Source: Acidobacteria bacterium 28-9 (GTDB lineage: Bacteria; Acidobacteriota; Blastocatellia; Pyrinomonadales; Pyrinomonadaceae). From it: a stretch of 64,000 nt of DNA. The notes under the pieces were generated by a model, which saw only the letters and a list, made by a program, of their open reading frames with translations, was not told the origin of the DNA and did not search any database. Location: assembly GCA_002050355.1 (NCBI GenBank), contig MWYY01000030.1, forward strand, positions 120,240 through 184,239, written 5' to 3'. The translations under genes were made by a program, and so were the position numbers. Positions 35,290 to 44,026 of this stretch are shown here, one piece after another (position 1 is the stretch's first letter; each line of letters begins with the position of its first letter).

Positions 35290-35673
35290 AAATGCCAACC
35301 GCGTCTGCGCCGACGCTATCCAAATCCACGGCGGCAACGGCTACTCGCGTCATTATAACGTCGAAAAATATTACCGCGACGCGCGGATCACAACAATTTA
35401 TGAAGGCACGAGCGAAATTCAACGCATTGTGATTTCACGCGGAATTTTGAAAGATTAAATTTGTGGTAAACTTCCATTCGGCTTAATCAAATATGCAGCT
35501 TGTTGGTACATGCGCCAAACCCTTTTCTCAAATGGGCAGACGAAAAAACGCATTTTTTTCTAACATACAAAATGAAACAGTATGATGCGGTCATTCAAAC
35601 TTTGGAAAGACTAGGCGGGCAAGCAACACTGGCACAGCTTAATGTTGAGGTTTTAAAAATTAAGGATTGCGAG
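35146..35673 (+). repeat. 528 bp tandem duplication, unit 2
   Basis: This is the second copy, directly adjacent to unit 1. It is followed by the unique remainder of the HTH-nuclease gene. The absence of differences suggests a very recent event or an assembly artefact. Confidence 0.95.
35147..35458 (+). pseudogene. 3' fragment of the acyl-CoA dehydrogenase gene
   Basis: This is a copy of the last 103-104 codons of the dehydrogenase, with the catalytic [10 protein letters not shown] but no FAD-binding N-terminal part. It has no ribosome binding site of its own; an internal ATG at 35174 could at most give a 94-residue fragment. Confidence 0.85.
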
Positions 35674-36297
35674 TGGAAAACAAAAACTCCTTTCGCCTCG
35701 ATTCGCCGAATTGTGCAAGAGCGCCCCGAAATTTTCAAAGTTCGTCCGGGTTTGTGGGCTTTACGCTCGTACCAGAAAGAGCTAGGTTTAAGTGAGTATC
35801 AAAATTCAAATCAAACACTCGAATCTCTTGAACAAAATCATTCCTATTACCAAGGTTTGCTAATCGAAATCGATAACTTACGCGGTTTCGACACCTTTGT
35901 TCCGCATCAAGACAAAAATAAACTGTTTGTCTACAAACTTTTGAAAGATGTGTCAAGTATGTCGAAACTTCCACCATACAGCCACGATTCATTAGTGAAA
36001 AGAAGCAGCACAATTGACGTTATTTGGTTCAACAATCGTCAAATGCCGAACAGCTTTTTTGAAGTTGAACACTCAACCGATTTTCAAAACTCGTTGAATA
36101 AATTTAATGACTTGCAAGATTTTTATACCCGGGTGATAATTGTCGCCGACGAAAATAAAAAAGCCGAGTATCTACATAAACTTCAGTTCCGCTCTTTCGA
36201 CGAAATCAGGCAGCGAGTCAATTTCTTAAATTATGAAACATTGGCAAAACAGTATGAATACGAAATTATGAAAACCAACCAAGGATTTGTGCTATGA
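35572..36297 (+). CDS. Winged-helix plus PD-(D/E)xK nuclease-like protein
   Basis: The protein has 241 residues from the ATG at 35572. Residues 1-65 look like a HARE/HB1-type winged helix (DAVIQTLERLGGQATLAQL, RPEIFKVRPGLWAL). The C-terminal half contains TIDVIWFNNRQMPNSFFEVEH, in which Asp and Glu-x-Glu have the spacing of a PD-(D/E)xK nuclease centre. A DNA-directed nuclease of restriction or defence type is plausible but unproven. Its stop overlaps the next start by 4 bases, so the two are translationally coupled. Its 5' end is part of the 528 bp duplication. Confidence 0.6.
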   Translation: MKQYDAVIQTLERLGGQATLAQLNVEVLKIKDCEWKTKTPFASIRRIVQERPEIFKVRPGLWALRSYQKELGLSEYQNSNQTLESLEQNHSYYQGLLIEIDNLRGFDTFVPHQDKNKLFVYKLLKDVSSMSKLPPYSHDSLVKRSSTIDVIWFNNRQMPNSFFEVEHSTDFQNSLNKFNDLQDFYTRVIIVADENKKAEYLHKLQFRSFDEIRQRVNFLNYETLAKQYEYEIMKTNQGFVL

Positions 36298-36536
36298 GTT
36301 TGAAACAAACAATTTATTTAGCATTTGATGTCGAAATTTTTAATACGGAAGAAGTCGCTCAAGCTGAAAAAAGAGCTTTTGAGGCGAACGGAGAATTATA
36401 TTGTTGGAAAACCACAGGCAAATCAAATTGGCTCGAAAAGGACATTTCGCTTTCGGACGTTTTAGGAATTTTAGTACTTCCAAAACAGCTTCCAGAGCAA
36501 ATTGATATGCCGGATGATGAAAACGATTTTGACTAA
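36294..36536 (+). CDS. Small acidic protein coupled to the nuclease gene
   Basis: The protein has 80 residues and is not recognised. It is mixed alpha/beta ([17 protein letters not shown]) with an acidic tail (MPDDENDFD). The ATG overlaps the nuclease stop (ATGA), so the two are probably made together; an inhibitor or partner role is speculation. Its stop codon interlocks with that of the convergent proS gene (36533-36536). Confidence 0.6.
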   Translation: MSLKQTIYLAFDVEIFNTEEVAQAEKRAFEANGELYCWKTTGKSNWLEKDISLSDVLGILVLPKQLPEQIDMPDDENDFD

Positions 36537-38005
36537 TAAGCCCGCGCGAAAACGACTCTTTGTTTTGAAGGCTTGCCCGAATAAACGTCTGTGCCTTCTT
36601 CCGCTTTCGCGTCAAATGGAATGCAGCGAATCGTCGCTTTGGTTTCCTGCTTGATTTTTTCTTCCGTTTCCGCAGTGCCGTCCCAATGCGCGAGAATGAA
36701 GCCGCCTTTTTCGATTTGGGTTTTGAAATCTTCCCACGAATCTACGGCGAAGGTGTTTTCCGAACGGAAAGTTAAAGCCTTTTGATAAATATTCGATTGA
36801 ATTTCATCTAGGAGGTTTTTAATATATTTGGCAATTCCATCTAAAGAGCGACTTTCTTTTGTCAAAGTGTCACGGCGCGCGACTTCGATTGTGCCGTTTT
36901 CTAAATCTCTTAAACCGATTCCAAGACGGACAGGGACGCCTTTCAATTCGTATTCGGCGAATTTCCAGCCGGAACGCTGGTTGTCGCTATCGTCGTATTT
37001 GACGGAAATTCCCGCCGCTTTTAATTGTTCAAAAAGCGGATTAACCTTTTCCGAAATTTTCGCCAAATCTTCTGCGCCTTTGTAAATCGGGACAATCACG
37101 ACTTGAATCGGCGCGAGTTTTGGAGGCAAAACTAAACCCTGGTCGTCGGAGTGCGCCATAATCAGCGCACCCATCAAGCGTGTGGAAACGCCCCAGCTTG
37201 TCGCCCACGCAAACTCCAATTGATTTTCTTTATTGACAAACTTCACATCGAAAGATTTAGCAAAATTTTGTCCGAGAAAATGCGACGTTCCCGACTGTAA
37301 AGCGCGTCCGTCCTGCATCAAAGCCTCGATACAAAGCGTTTCTTCGGCGCCGGCAAATCTTTCGCTCGCCGTTTTTGCGCCTTTTATAACCGGCATTGCC
37401 ATCCATTCTTCGGCGAAAGCCGCGTAAACTCCGAGCATTCTATTTGTTTCTTCAATCGCTTCCTGCGCGGTTGCGTGCGCCGTGTGTCCTTCCTGCCAGA
37501 GAAATTCCGCCGTTCGCAAAAACAGGCGCGTTCGCATTTCCCAGCGCACGACATTTGCCCATTGATTTATAAGCAGCGGCAAATCGCGCCACGATTGAAT
37601 CCAGTTTTTATAAGTATTCCAGATGATTGCTTCACTCGTCGGGCGCACAATCAACTCTTCTTCTAATTTCGCGCTCGGGTCAACGATTAAACCTTTGCCG
37701 TCCGGGTTTGGTTTCAAGCGGTAATGCGTTACAACGGCGCATTCTTTGGCAAAACCTTCGGCGTGTTCTTCTTCTTTTTCGAGAAAAGATTTCGGCACGA
37801 AAAGCGGGAAATAAGCGTTTTGATGACCGGTCGCTTTAAACATATCATCGAGCGCGCGCTGCATCTTTTCCCAAATTGCGTAGCCGTAAGGTTTTATCAC
37901 CATACAGCCGCGCACGGCGGAGTTTTCTGCGAGGTCTGCGCGCTTGACCAGTTCGTTATACCACTCGGAATAATTCTCGCTTCGTTTCGGTAATCCTTTG
38001 CTCAT
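36533..38005 (-). CDS. proS: Prolyl-tRNA synthetase (archaeal/eukaryal type)
   Basis: The protein has 490 residues. It lacks the long editing insertion of the bacterial type and matches the short ProS form: [59 protein letters not shown] and the C-terminal [14 protein letters not shown]. It charges tRNA-Pro in the cytoplasm. The start at 38005 fits the family N-terminus. It is convergent with the small acidic gene, and their stop codons share four bases. Confidence 0.94.
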   Translation of the reverse strand: MSKGLPKRSENYSEWYNELVKRADLAENSAVRGCMVIKPYGYAIWEKMQRALDDMFKATGHQNAYFPLFVPKSFLEKEEEHAEGFAKECAVVTHYRLKPNPDGKGLIVDPSAKLEEELIVRPTSEAIIWNTYKNWIQSWRDLPLLINQWANVVRWEMRTRLFLRTAEFLWQEGHTAHATAQEAIEETNRMLGVYAAFAEEWMAMPVIKGAKTASERFAGAEETLCIEALMQDGRALQSGTSHFLGQNFAKSFDVKFVNKENQLEFAWATSWGVSTRLMGALIMAHSDDQGLVLPPKLAPIQVVIVPIYKGAEDLAKISEKVNPLFEQLKAAGISVKYDDSDNQRSGWKFAEYELKGVPVRLGIGLRDLENGTIEVARRDTLTKESRSLDGIAKYIKNLLDEIQSNIYQKALTFRSENTFAVDSWEDFKTQIEKGGFILAHWDGTAETEEKIKQETKATIRCIPFDAKAEEGTDVYSGKPSKQRVVFARAY

Positions 38006-38102
38006 AAAATTTTTTCTGGGTAAAAACAAAAATGATAAAGCAATTTTGAAAAGAAGCAAACGGACGTTAATTTTTATTTGTTTTGTTGTAATATCAGTTA
38101 CT

Positions 38103-38759
38103 ATGGCGCTGGCAAAGTTAAAGGAAAAAAAAAATCAAACTTGTACGGTTGAAGAGTATCTGGAACTTGACCGTTCGAGCGACGAACGTTACGAATTTGT
38201 TGACGGGCAAATCTATCTGATGGCGGGCGAGAGCGGTAACCACGGCGACATAAGCGTGAACCTGGCTGCCGAGCTTAGGTTTCAATTGAAAGGCAAAGAT
38301 TGTCGCGTGCGGACGAAAGACACGAAAATAAAAAGCGGTTCGTTCGCGCAGAAACCGAATCAAAAAACGAAAGGAATGTTTTCTTACCCGGATTTGGTCG
38401 TTATTTGCGGCGAGCCGGATTATCATGACAAACACAAAGACATCGTTTTGAATCCGTCGGTCATTATCGAGGTTTTGTCCGATTCGACCGCCGAATTTGA
38501 CCGCACGAATAAATTCACGCGCTACCGGATGTTTAACCCGACTTTGACCGATTACATTCTGGTTTCACAGGACAAGCCGATGGTCGAACATTTTATACGG
38601 CAAACCGATGACAGTTGGAAAATATTTATTTACATCGGATTGAACGAAGTCTTTAAAATTGATTCAATAGAGTGCCGCATAAAACTTGCCGAAATCTACG
38701 ACCGCATCAAATTCTCACGTCAGACGCTTGCGGAATTAGCCGATATTATCAACAATTAA
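38103..38759 (+). CDS. Uma2-family (DUF820) PD-(D/E)xK nuclease-like protein
   Basis: The protein has 218 residues. It shows the Uma2 pattern: [41 protein letters not shown] and [16 protein letters not shown], where Asp and Glu-x are the presumed metal-binding residues. These proteins are common in multiple copies in cyanobacteria and Acidobacteriota and have unclear biological roles. It is separated from proS by a short divergent gap and followed 8 bases later by the proline dehydrogenase gene. Confidence 0.85.
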   Translation: MALAKLKEKKNQTCTVEEYLELDRSSDERYEFVDGQIYLMAGESGNHGDISVNLAAELRFQLKGKDCRVRTKDTKIKSGSFAQKPNQKTKGMFSYPDLVVICGEPDYHDKHKDIVLNPSVIIEVLSDSTAEFDRTNKFTRYRMFNPTLTDYILVSQDKPMVEHFIRQTDDSWKIFIYIGLNEVFKIDSIECRIKLAEIYDRIKFSRQTLAELADIINN

Positions 38760-38767
38760 AGCAACGA

Positions 38768-39943
38768 ATGAACGATTACAAATTAAATTTTGAAGACACG
38801 GCGACGGCGTTTTCCGATAAATCGAATCTTGACTTGAAGAAGAAATACCGTCTTTTTCGTATGATTAACTCGCCGTTTTTGACCGGCATCGGAACGCGCT
38901 TTACGAAAATGGCTTTTCGTATGCATCTACCGGTGAAAAAAATAATCAAACGAACGATTTTTCCACAGTTTTGCGGCGGCGAAACAATCGAAGAATGCCA
39001 GCCGACGATTGACCAGCTCGGCGCGGCAAACATCGGCACAATTCTTGATTATTCGGTTGAAGGCAAATCGGACGAAACGGTTTTTGAAAGCACGAAAAAC
39101 GAAATTCACCGCACCGTTACGCGAGCTAAAGAAGATGAAGCCGTTCCGTTTGCGGTTTTCAAAGTTACGGGTTTGGCGGATTTTGCCCTGCTGGAAAAAG
39201 TCAGTTCAAACAAGGAATTATTGAAACAGGAAACTACCGATTGGGAAAACGCCCGCAAGCGCGTAGAAGAACTATGCGCTTATGCGCATTCACTCGAACA
39301 GCCCGTGTTTATTGACGCTGAAGAAAGCTGGATACAAGATGCGGTTGACAATCTCGCCGTCGAGATGATGGAAAAATTTAATCAGGAAAAGCCGATTGTT
39401 TACAATACCATCCAGCTTTACCGCACAGACCGGCTTGAATTTCTAAAAGAATCGCACGAAGAAGCGCGCGCGAAAAATTATCTTCTTGCCGTCAAACTCG
39501 TGCGCGGTGCGTATATGGAAAAGGAACGCGACCGTGCCGAAGAGATGAATTACGAGTCGCCAATTCAATCCGACAAAGCGGCAACCGACCGTGACTTCAA
39601 CGCGGCTCTGCAATACTGCGCTGAAAATGTGGAAACAATCGCTTTTGTCGCCGGAACGCACAACGAAGAAAGCGTCCAACTACTCGCTCGCCTGATGAAC
39701 GAAAAAAATATCACGCCGAATCACCCGAACGTTTATTATTCGCAGCTTTACGGAATGGGCGACAATTTATCGTATATTCTGGCGAAAAACAATTTCAACG
39801 TCTCGAAATACGTTCCATACGGTCCGGTGCAGGATACGATTCCGTATTTGATTCGCCGCGCGCAGGAAAATAAAGCCGTTGTCGGTCAGGTCAGTCGCGA
39901 ACTCGATTTGATAAACAGGGAATTAAAACGACGAAAAGTTTAA
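38768..39943 (+). CDS. Proline dehydrogenase
   Basis: The protein has 391 residues. The flavoprotein barrel of the PutA/PRODH family is visible in KLVRGAYMEKERDRAEEMNY, SDKAATDRDFNAAL, FVAGTHNEES and VYYSQLYGMGDNLSYIL. It oxidises proline to pyrroline-5-carboxylate and passes electrons to the quinone pool, probably at the inner face of the membrane. The second step (P5C dehydrogenase) is not in this window. The start at 38768 follows the Uma2 stop by 8 bases. Confidence 0.9.
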   Translation: MNDYKLNFEDTATAFSDKSNLDLKKKYRLFRMINSPFLTGIGTRFTKMAFRMHLPVKKIIKRTIFPQFCGGETIEECQPTIDQLGAANIGTILDYSVEGKSDETVFESTKNEIHRTVTRAKEDEAVPFAVFKVTGLADFALLEKVSSNKELLKQETTDWENARKRVEELCAYAHSLEQPVFIDAEESWIQDAVDNLAVEMMEKFNQEKPIVYNTIQLYRTDRLEFLKESHEEARAKNYLLAVKLVRGAYMEKERDRAEEMNYESPIQSDKAATDRDFNAALQYCAENVETIAFVAGTHNEESVQLLARLMNEKNITPNHPNVYYSQLYGMGDNLSYILAKNNFNVSKYVPYGPVQDTIPYLIRRAQENKAVVGQVSRELDLINRELKRRKV

Positions 39944-40002
39944 GATTAAAAATTTGCCATTGAACATTTATCATTTACTGAACGTTACAGATCAAAAACC
40001 GC

Positions 40003-40362
40003 TCATCTTAAACCCAGCATCAATCGAACTGAACGGTCGGAAACTTGCGCGTGAGGATTGTTTTTCCAATCGTAAAACGGTTGTAATTCTAATTCGGTTA
40101 AAGGTTTGCTTGTCATTCGCGCCGTTTGCGTGCTTTCAAAAGCGCGATTCGTCAAAGCCATGTGCGGATGGCTTAACGAAAGCAACGCCGGATTTTCAAT
40201 CGCTGCGTCCGCCGTTCCAGTGTCGAGAAAAAATTCGTTATACGCCGCCAAATGCCAGATTTTATCACCCGCGTATTCCTCAATCGCCAAAATCCGCAAA
40301 AGCCCATAACCGCTCTCGATTTGAAAAATTAAATAATCGCCCGCCTGAAAATTTTGCGACAC
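40003..40362 (-). CDS. Hypothetical protein, 119 residues
   Basis: The start is a GTG preceded by AAGGAG at 8 bases. The sequence begins SQNFQAGDYLIFQIESGYGLLRI and contains LTELELQPFYDWKNNPHAQVS. It looks like a small beta-barrel followed by helices, with no known family. It is convergent with the plus-strand proline dehydrogenase gene and divergent from the deaminase gene, with a small AT-rich region between. Confidence 0.55.
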   Translation of the reverse strand: MSQNFQAGDYLIFQIESGYGLLRILAIEEYAGDKIWHLAAYNEFFLDTGTADAAIENPALLSLSHPHMALTNRAFESTQTARMTSKPLTELELQPFYDWKNNPHAQVSDRSVRLMLGLR

Positions 40363-40453
40363 CTTCTTTTCTCCTTTACAATTGAGATTAACACAAAATT
40401 TTCGTTTGAAATAAATCGTAAAATTATCTGCAACTTAAATTCTTTATCCGAAT

Positions 40454-40909
40454 ATGAACAAAAAACTCGATTACAATGCAATGTTGAATGTCGCCATTGA
40501 AGAAGCGCGAATTGGTTTAGAAGAAGGCGGAATTCCAATCGGCGCGGCTCTTTTCGACGGCGAAGGAAATCTTCTCGGACGCGGACATAATCGCCGGGTA
40601 CAGGAATCGGACGCTTCGGTTCACGGCGAAACAGACGCTTTTCGCAAAGCCGGACGACAGAAAACTTACAGAGATAAAATTATGGTCACGACGCTCGCGC
40701 CGTGCTGGTATTGTTCGGGACTGATACGCCAATTCAAAATCGGAACAGTCCTTATCGGCGAAGCGGAAAACTTCGATGGCGGAATCGGATGGCTCAAAGA
40801 AAACGGCGTCAAGGTTGTAAACCTCAATTCAAAAGAATGTATCGAGATGCTGAGCGATTATATTGCGGCACATCCTGAAATTTGGAACGAAGACATAGGT
40901 GAGGAATAA
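40454..40909 (+). CDS. Cytosine deaminase, yeast Fcy1-like
   Basis: The protein has 151 residues. The zinc-binding motifs are VHGETDAF (His and catalytic Glu) and LAPCWYCSGLI (two Cys). The N-terminal EEGGIPIGAALFD and C-terminal HPEIWNEDIGEE align with the fungal enzyme Fcy1 rather than with the large bacterial CodA. It should convert cytosine to uracil in the cytoplasm, although guanine or other bases are possible substrates. Confidence 0.85.
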   Translation: MNKKLDYNAMLNVAIEEARIGLEEGGIPIGAALFDGEGNLLGRGHNRRVQESDASVHGETDAFRKAGRQKTYRDKIMVTTLAPCWYCSGLIRQFKIGTVLIGEAENFDGGIGWLKENGVKVVNLNSKECIEMLSDYIAAHPEIWNEDIGEE

Positions 40910-41023
40910 GATAAAATTTTAATGCCCAAGCGTGGAGAATTACTCGCTTTTTTGTTTGTCCGAAATGTTTGTTATCATAAAAGAAAAGCTAATTTTTATA
41001 CAAATATCAAAGAGGGAAATTTA

Positions 41024-42217
41024 ATGTCAGATAATCAGGAAGCAGTAATTATTAGTGCGGTGAGAACCGGAACGGGGAAATTTCAGGGAAGTTTGAAGTC
41101 GTTTTCGGCGACGGATTTGGGAAGTGTTGCGATAAGAGAAGCGGTCAAGCGTGCCGGAATTGATAAAAAAGAAGTTGACGAAGTAATTATGGGTTGCGTT
41201 GTGCAAGCTGGTCTTGGACAAGCTCCGGCGCGGCAAGCAGCTCTAAAAGCCGAACTGCCGCCGGAAGTTTCGGCGCTGACGGTGAATATGGTTTGCGGCT
41301 CGGGACTTCGCGCGGTTGCTTTGGCGGCGCAAGCGATAAAATTGGGCGACGCGGATTTTGTCGTCGCCGGCGGAATGGAATCGATGTCGAACGTGCCTTA
41401 CGCTCTGCCGACTGCGCGAGACGGTTTTCGTATGGGGAATCAGCAAGCGGTTGATTTGATGGTTCACGACGGTTTGTGGTGTCCGTTTGAAAATTGGCAT
41501 ATGGGCAACACGGGCGAAGTTGTCTCTGAAAAATATCAAATTACGCGCGAGCATCAGGATGAATACGCTTATAATTCGCACCGCAAAGCGACCGAAGCGC
41601 ATCGAGCAGGCAGATTCAAAGACGAAATCGTGCCGATTGAAATTCCGCAAAAGAAAGGCGACCCGATTGTTTTCGACCGCGACGAATCGGTTCGTGAAGA
41701 TACGACCGTGGAAACGCTCGGCAAATTAAAACCGGCATTCAAAAAAGACGGCGGAACCGTAACGGCGGGAAATGCGCCGGGCGTCAATGACGGCGCGTCG
41801 GCGGTTGTCGTTACTTCGGCGGAAAAAGCAAAAGAATTGGGCATCGAACCGCTCGCACGTATTGTCGCTTACGCAACTTCCGGCATTGAGCCGAAATATA
41901 TTATGATGGCGCCTGTTCAAGGCGTGAAAAATGTTTTGGAAAAAGCCGGTTGGACAATGGAGGAAGTTGATCTTTTTGAACTCAACGAAGCGTTTTCCGT
42001 GCAGGCACTCGGCGTGATGCAGGAACTCGGTCTGATGATGGAAAAGGTCAACGTCAACGGCGGCGCGGTCGCACTCGGACACGCCATCGGAAATTCCGGC
42101 GGACGAGTTTTGACCACTCTGCTTTATGAAATGAAACGACGAGGCGCGAAAAAAGGCGTCGCCGCGCTGTGTCTCGGCGGCGGAAACTCAGTAGCTATGG
42201 CGGTTGAAAGAGATTAA
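41024..42217 (+). CDS. Acetyl-CoA acetyltransferase (thiolase)
   Basis: The protein has 397 residues. The active-site Cys is in [14 protein letters not shown], the His in [13 protein letters not shown], and the second Cys in [10 protein letters not shown]. The start at 41024 is preceded by GAGGG. It joins two acetyl-CoA to acetoacetyl-CoA or cleaves longer ketoacyl-CoA. The 3-hydroxybutyryl-CoA dehydrogenase gene lies 770 bases downstream, so a shared C4-acyl pathway is plausible. Confidence 0.94.
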   Translation: MSDNQEAVIISAVRTGTGKFQGSLKSFSATDLGSVAIREAVKRAGIDKKEVDEVIMGCVVQAGLGQAPARQAALKAELPPEVSALTVNMVCGSGLRAVALAAQAIKLGDADFVVAGGMESMSNVPYALPTARDGFRMGNQQAVDLMVHDGLWCPFENWHMGNTGEVVSEKYQITREHQDEYAYNSHRKATEAHRAGRFKDEIVPIEIPQKKGDPIVFDRDESVREDTTVETLGKLKPAFKKDGGTVTAGNAPGVNDGASAVVVTSAEKAKELGIEPLARIVAYATSGIEPKYIMMAPVQGVKNVLEKAGWTMEEVDLFELNEAFSVQALGVMQELGLMMEKVNVNGGAVALGHAIGNSGGRVLTTLLYEMKRRGAKKGVAALCLGGGNSVAMAVERD

Positions 42218-42234
42218 ATCAATCACGAATTAAC

Positions 42235-42271
42235 AATTATGAAATAAAAGCGTATCTTTTATTTCATAATT
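42235..42271. repeat. AT-rich hairpin after the thiolase gene
   Basis: AATTATGAAATAAAAG and CTTTTATTTCATAATT (42235-42250 and 42256-42271) form a perfect 16 bp stem around CGTAT. No T-run follows, so it may be a structural repeat rather than a terminator. Confidence 0.6.
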
Positions 42272-42297
42272 TGAAATTGAACGTAAACTTTTCGTTG

Positions 42298-42340
42298 GCG
42301 ATTAACGTAATTTGAAGTATTATTCGGTTACGTTAATCGC
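42298..42340. terminator. Hairpin with T-run before the membrane protein gene
   Basis: GCGATTAACGTAA (42298-42310) and TTACGTTAATCGC (42328-42340) form a perfect 13 bp stem followed by TAATTTTTT on the plus strand. It can end the thiolase transcript or act in the leader of the next gene, whose ribosome binding site GGAG lies only 10 bases further. Confidence 0.6.
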
Positions 42341-42360
42341 TAATTTTTTGGAGAAAAACA

Positions 42361-42807
42361 ATGACAGCAAAAGATCACAATAAACTTCTCGGAATTTTCC
42401 ATCTTATACAAGGTGGATTGCAGGCATTTGCAGGCATCATCATCGGTTTGGTTTACGGCGCGATGGGAATGGCTTTTCGAGCCAACGCGCATCGACCCGA
42501 AGAACAGATGATGGCAACTGTCTTTATAGTTTTAGCGTTTGTGCTGGCGCCGATTGTATTGATTCTCGCCGGAGTAAATCTTATGGCGGGTTACAAATTG
42601 TTGAAAGAAAAAGCCGAAGCGCGAACCTGGGGCATCGTCGCCAGCATCGTCTCGCTGCTTTCGATTCCGCTCGGAACGGCACTCGGCGTTTATGGACTCT
42701 GGTTTTTGTTCGGCGAAGAAGGCAAGCGATTTTACTTGAGCGGCGGCGGACAGCAACAGCAGAATATGTTTAACACACCGCCTCCTCCGCCGAATAATTG
42801 GCAGTAA
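42361..42807 (+). CDS. Hypothetical membrane protein
   Basis: The protein has 148 residues with three or four hydrophobic segments (IIIGLVYGAMGMAF, MMATVFIVLAFVLAPIVLIL, GIVASIVSLLSIPLGTALGV). The C-terminus is cytosolic and low in complexity (GGGQQQQNMF, PPPPPNNW). It is not recognised beyond small integral membrane proteins of unknown function. The ribosome binding site GGAGA supports the start. Confidence 0.6.
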   Translation: MTAKDHNKLLGIFHLIQGGLQAFAGIIIGLVYGAMGMAFRANAHRPEEQMMATVFIVLAFVLAPIVLILAGVNLMAGYKLLKEKAEARTWGIVASIVSLLSIPLGTALGVYGLWFLFGEEGKRFYLSGGGQQQQNMFNTPPPPPNNWQ

Positions 42808-42880
42808 CCGGAAGCAAAAACTAAATACGCGAAAAGCGAAAGATTCGAGATTTTCTTTCATTTTTTGCTGTAAAGATTTC

Positions 42881-42919
42881 AAACGAGCAAAAGGGTATTT
42901 CTTTTTGCTCGTTTGTTTT
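42881..42919. terminator. Intrinsic terminator
   Basis: AAACGAGCAAAA (42881-42892) and TTTTGCTCGTTT (42903-42914) form a 12 bp stem followed by GTTTTA. It ends the membrane protein transcript. Confidence 0.75.
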
Positions 42920-42986
42920 ATGCGTCGGTTTTAGCTATTTTTTAATAAAGGTTTTATAAAAAAATACGGGAAAGGTTTGAAAAATA

Positions 42987-43835
42987 ATGAGTGAAATTTT
43001 TGGAGTTATCGGCGCGGGAACGATGGGCAACGGAATTGCTCAAACTGCCGCGAATTCAGGTTACGAAGTTGTAATGTGCGACATCAGCGAAGATTTCGTA
43101 AAAAGAGGATTTTCAAGTATTGAAAAAAGTCTCGACCGTTTTGTTAAAAAAGAAATGATGACCGCCGAGCAAAAAAGCGATATTCTCGGGCGTATAAAAA
43201 CGACAACCAATCTCGAAGATTTGAACGATTGTTTTATCGTCGTCGAAGCGGCAACGGAAAATTTTGAAATCAAAAAACAATTGTTTCAAAAATTGGACGA
43301 AATAACCGGCGCGGATTGCATTTTGGCTTCGAACACTTCTTCGATTTCGATTACGAAAATCGCGGCAACGACAAAACGACCGGACAAAGTTGTCGGTATG
43401 CATTTTATGAATCCGGTGCCTTTGATGAAACTCGTCGAAGTCATTCGCGGCATCGCCACGTCTGACGAAACATATCAAAAAGTAAAAGAAATGTCGGAGA
43501 AGATGGGCAAAACGCCGCTCGATTGTCAGGATTTTCCCGGCTTTGTCGCAAATCGAATTCTACTGCCGATGATAAACGAAGCGATTTTCACGCTGTATGA
43601 AGGCGTCGCTACCAAAGAAAGTATTGACGGCATTATGAAATTAGGGATGAATCATCCGATGGGACCATTAACTTTAGCAGATTTTATCGGCTTGGATGTT
43701 TGCCTCGCAATTCTTAATGTAATGCACGAAGGTTTGGGCGACCCGAAATATCGACCGTGTCCGCTGCTCGTAAAAATGGTCGACGCCGGCTGGCTCGGAC
43801 GAAAATCGGGCAGAGGCTTTTACGATTACAACTAA
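42987..43835 (+). CDS. 3-hydroxybutyryl-CoA dehydrogenase
   Basis: The protein has 282 residues, the normal length for the short form. The NAD-binding motif is [14 protein letters not shown] at residues 5-18. [13 protein letters not shown] and [16 protein letters not shown] (with the catalytic His) are conserved, as is the C-terminal domain ([17 protein letters not shown]). It interconverts acetoacetyl-CoA and 3-hydroxybutyryl-CoA in the cytoplasm and can act with the thiolase at 41024. Confidence 0.95.
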   Translation: MSEIFGVIGAGTMGNGIAQTAANSGYEVVMCDISEDFVKRGFSSIEKSLDRFVKKEMMTAEQKSDILGRIKTTTNLEDLNDCFIVVEAATENFEIKKQLFQKLDEITGADCILASNTSSISITKIAATTKRPDKVVGMHFMNPVPLMKLVEVIRGIATSDETYQKVKEMSEKMGKTPLDCQDFPGFVANRILLPMINEAIFTLYEGVATKESIDGIMKLGMNHPMGPLTLADFIGLDVCLAILNVMHEGLGDPKYRPCPLLVKMVDAGWLGRKSGRGFYDYN

Positions 43836-44026
43836 AGTTAAATTTTCTTAGCATAACGTTTGCATAGTTTTGCGCGGTAAAAATTTAAGATTGCAAAGGC
43901 GAGCAAAATGTTGTGCGAAAAGCTCGGAGAGAAATTTCTTAACATCTAAAACTTAAAAATCTAACATCTAAAACTTGTTTACGGTTGAAAATGCATCGCG
44001 CGAAATATCACAAAAAGGAAAAATAT

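Noticed and set aside
40922..41023. Longer N-terminus for the thiolase
   Set aside because: The extra residues do not resemble the family, and GAGGG lies before the internal ATG at 41024.
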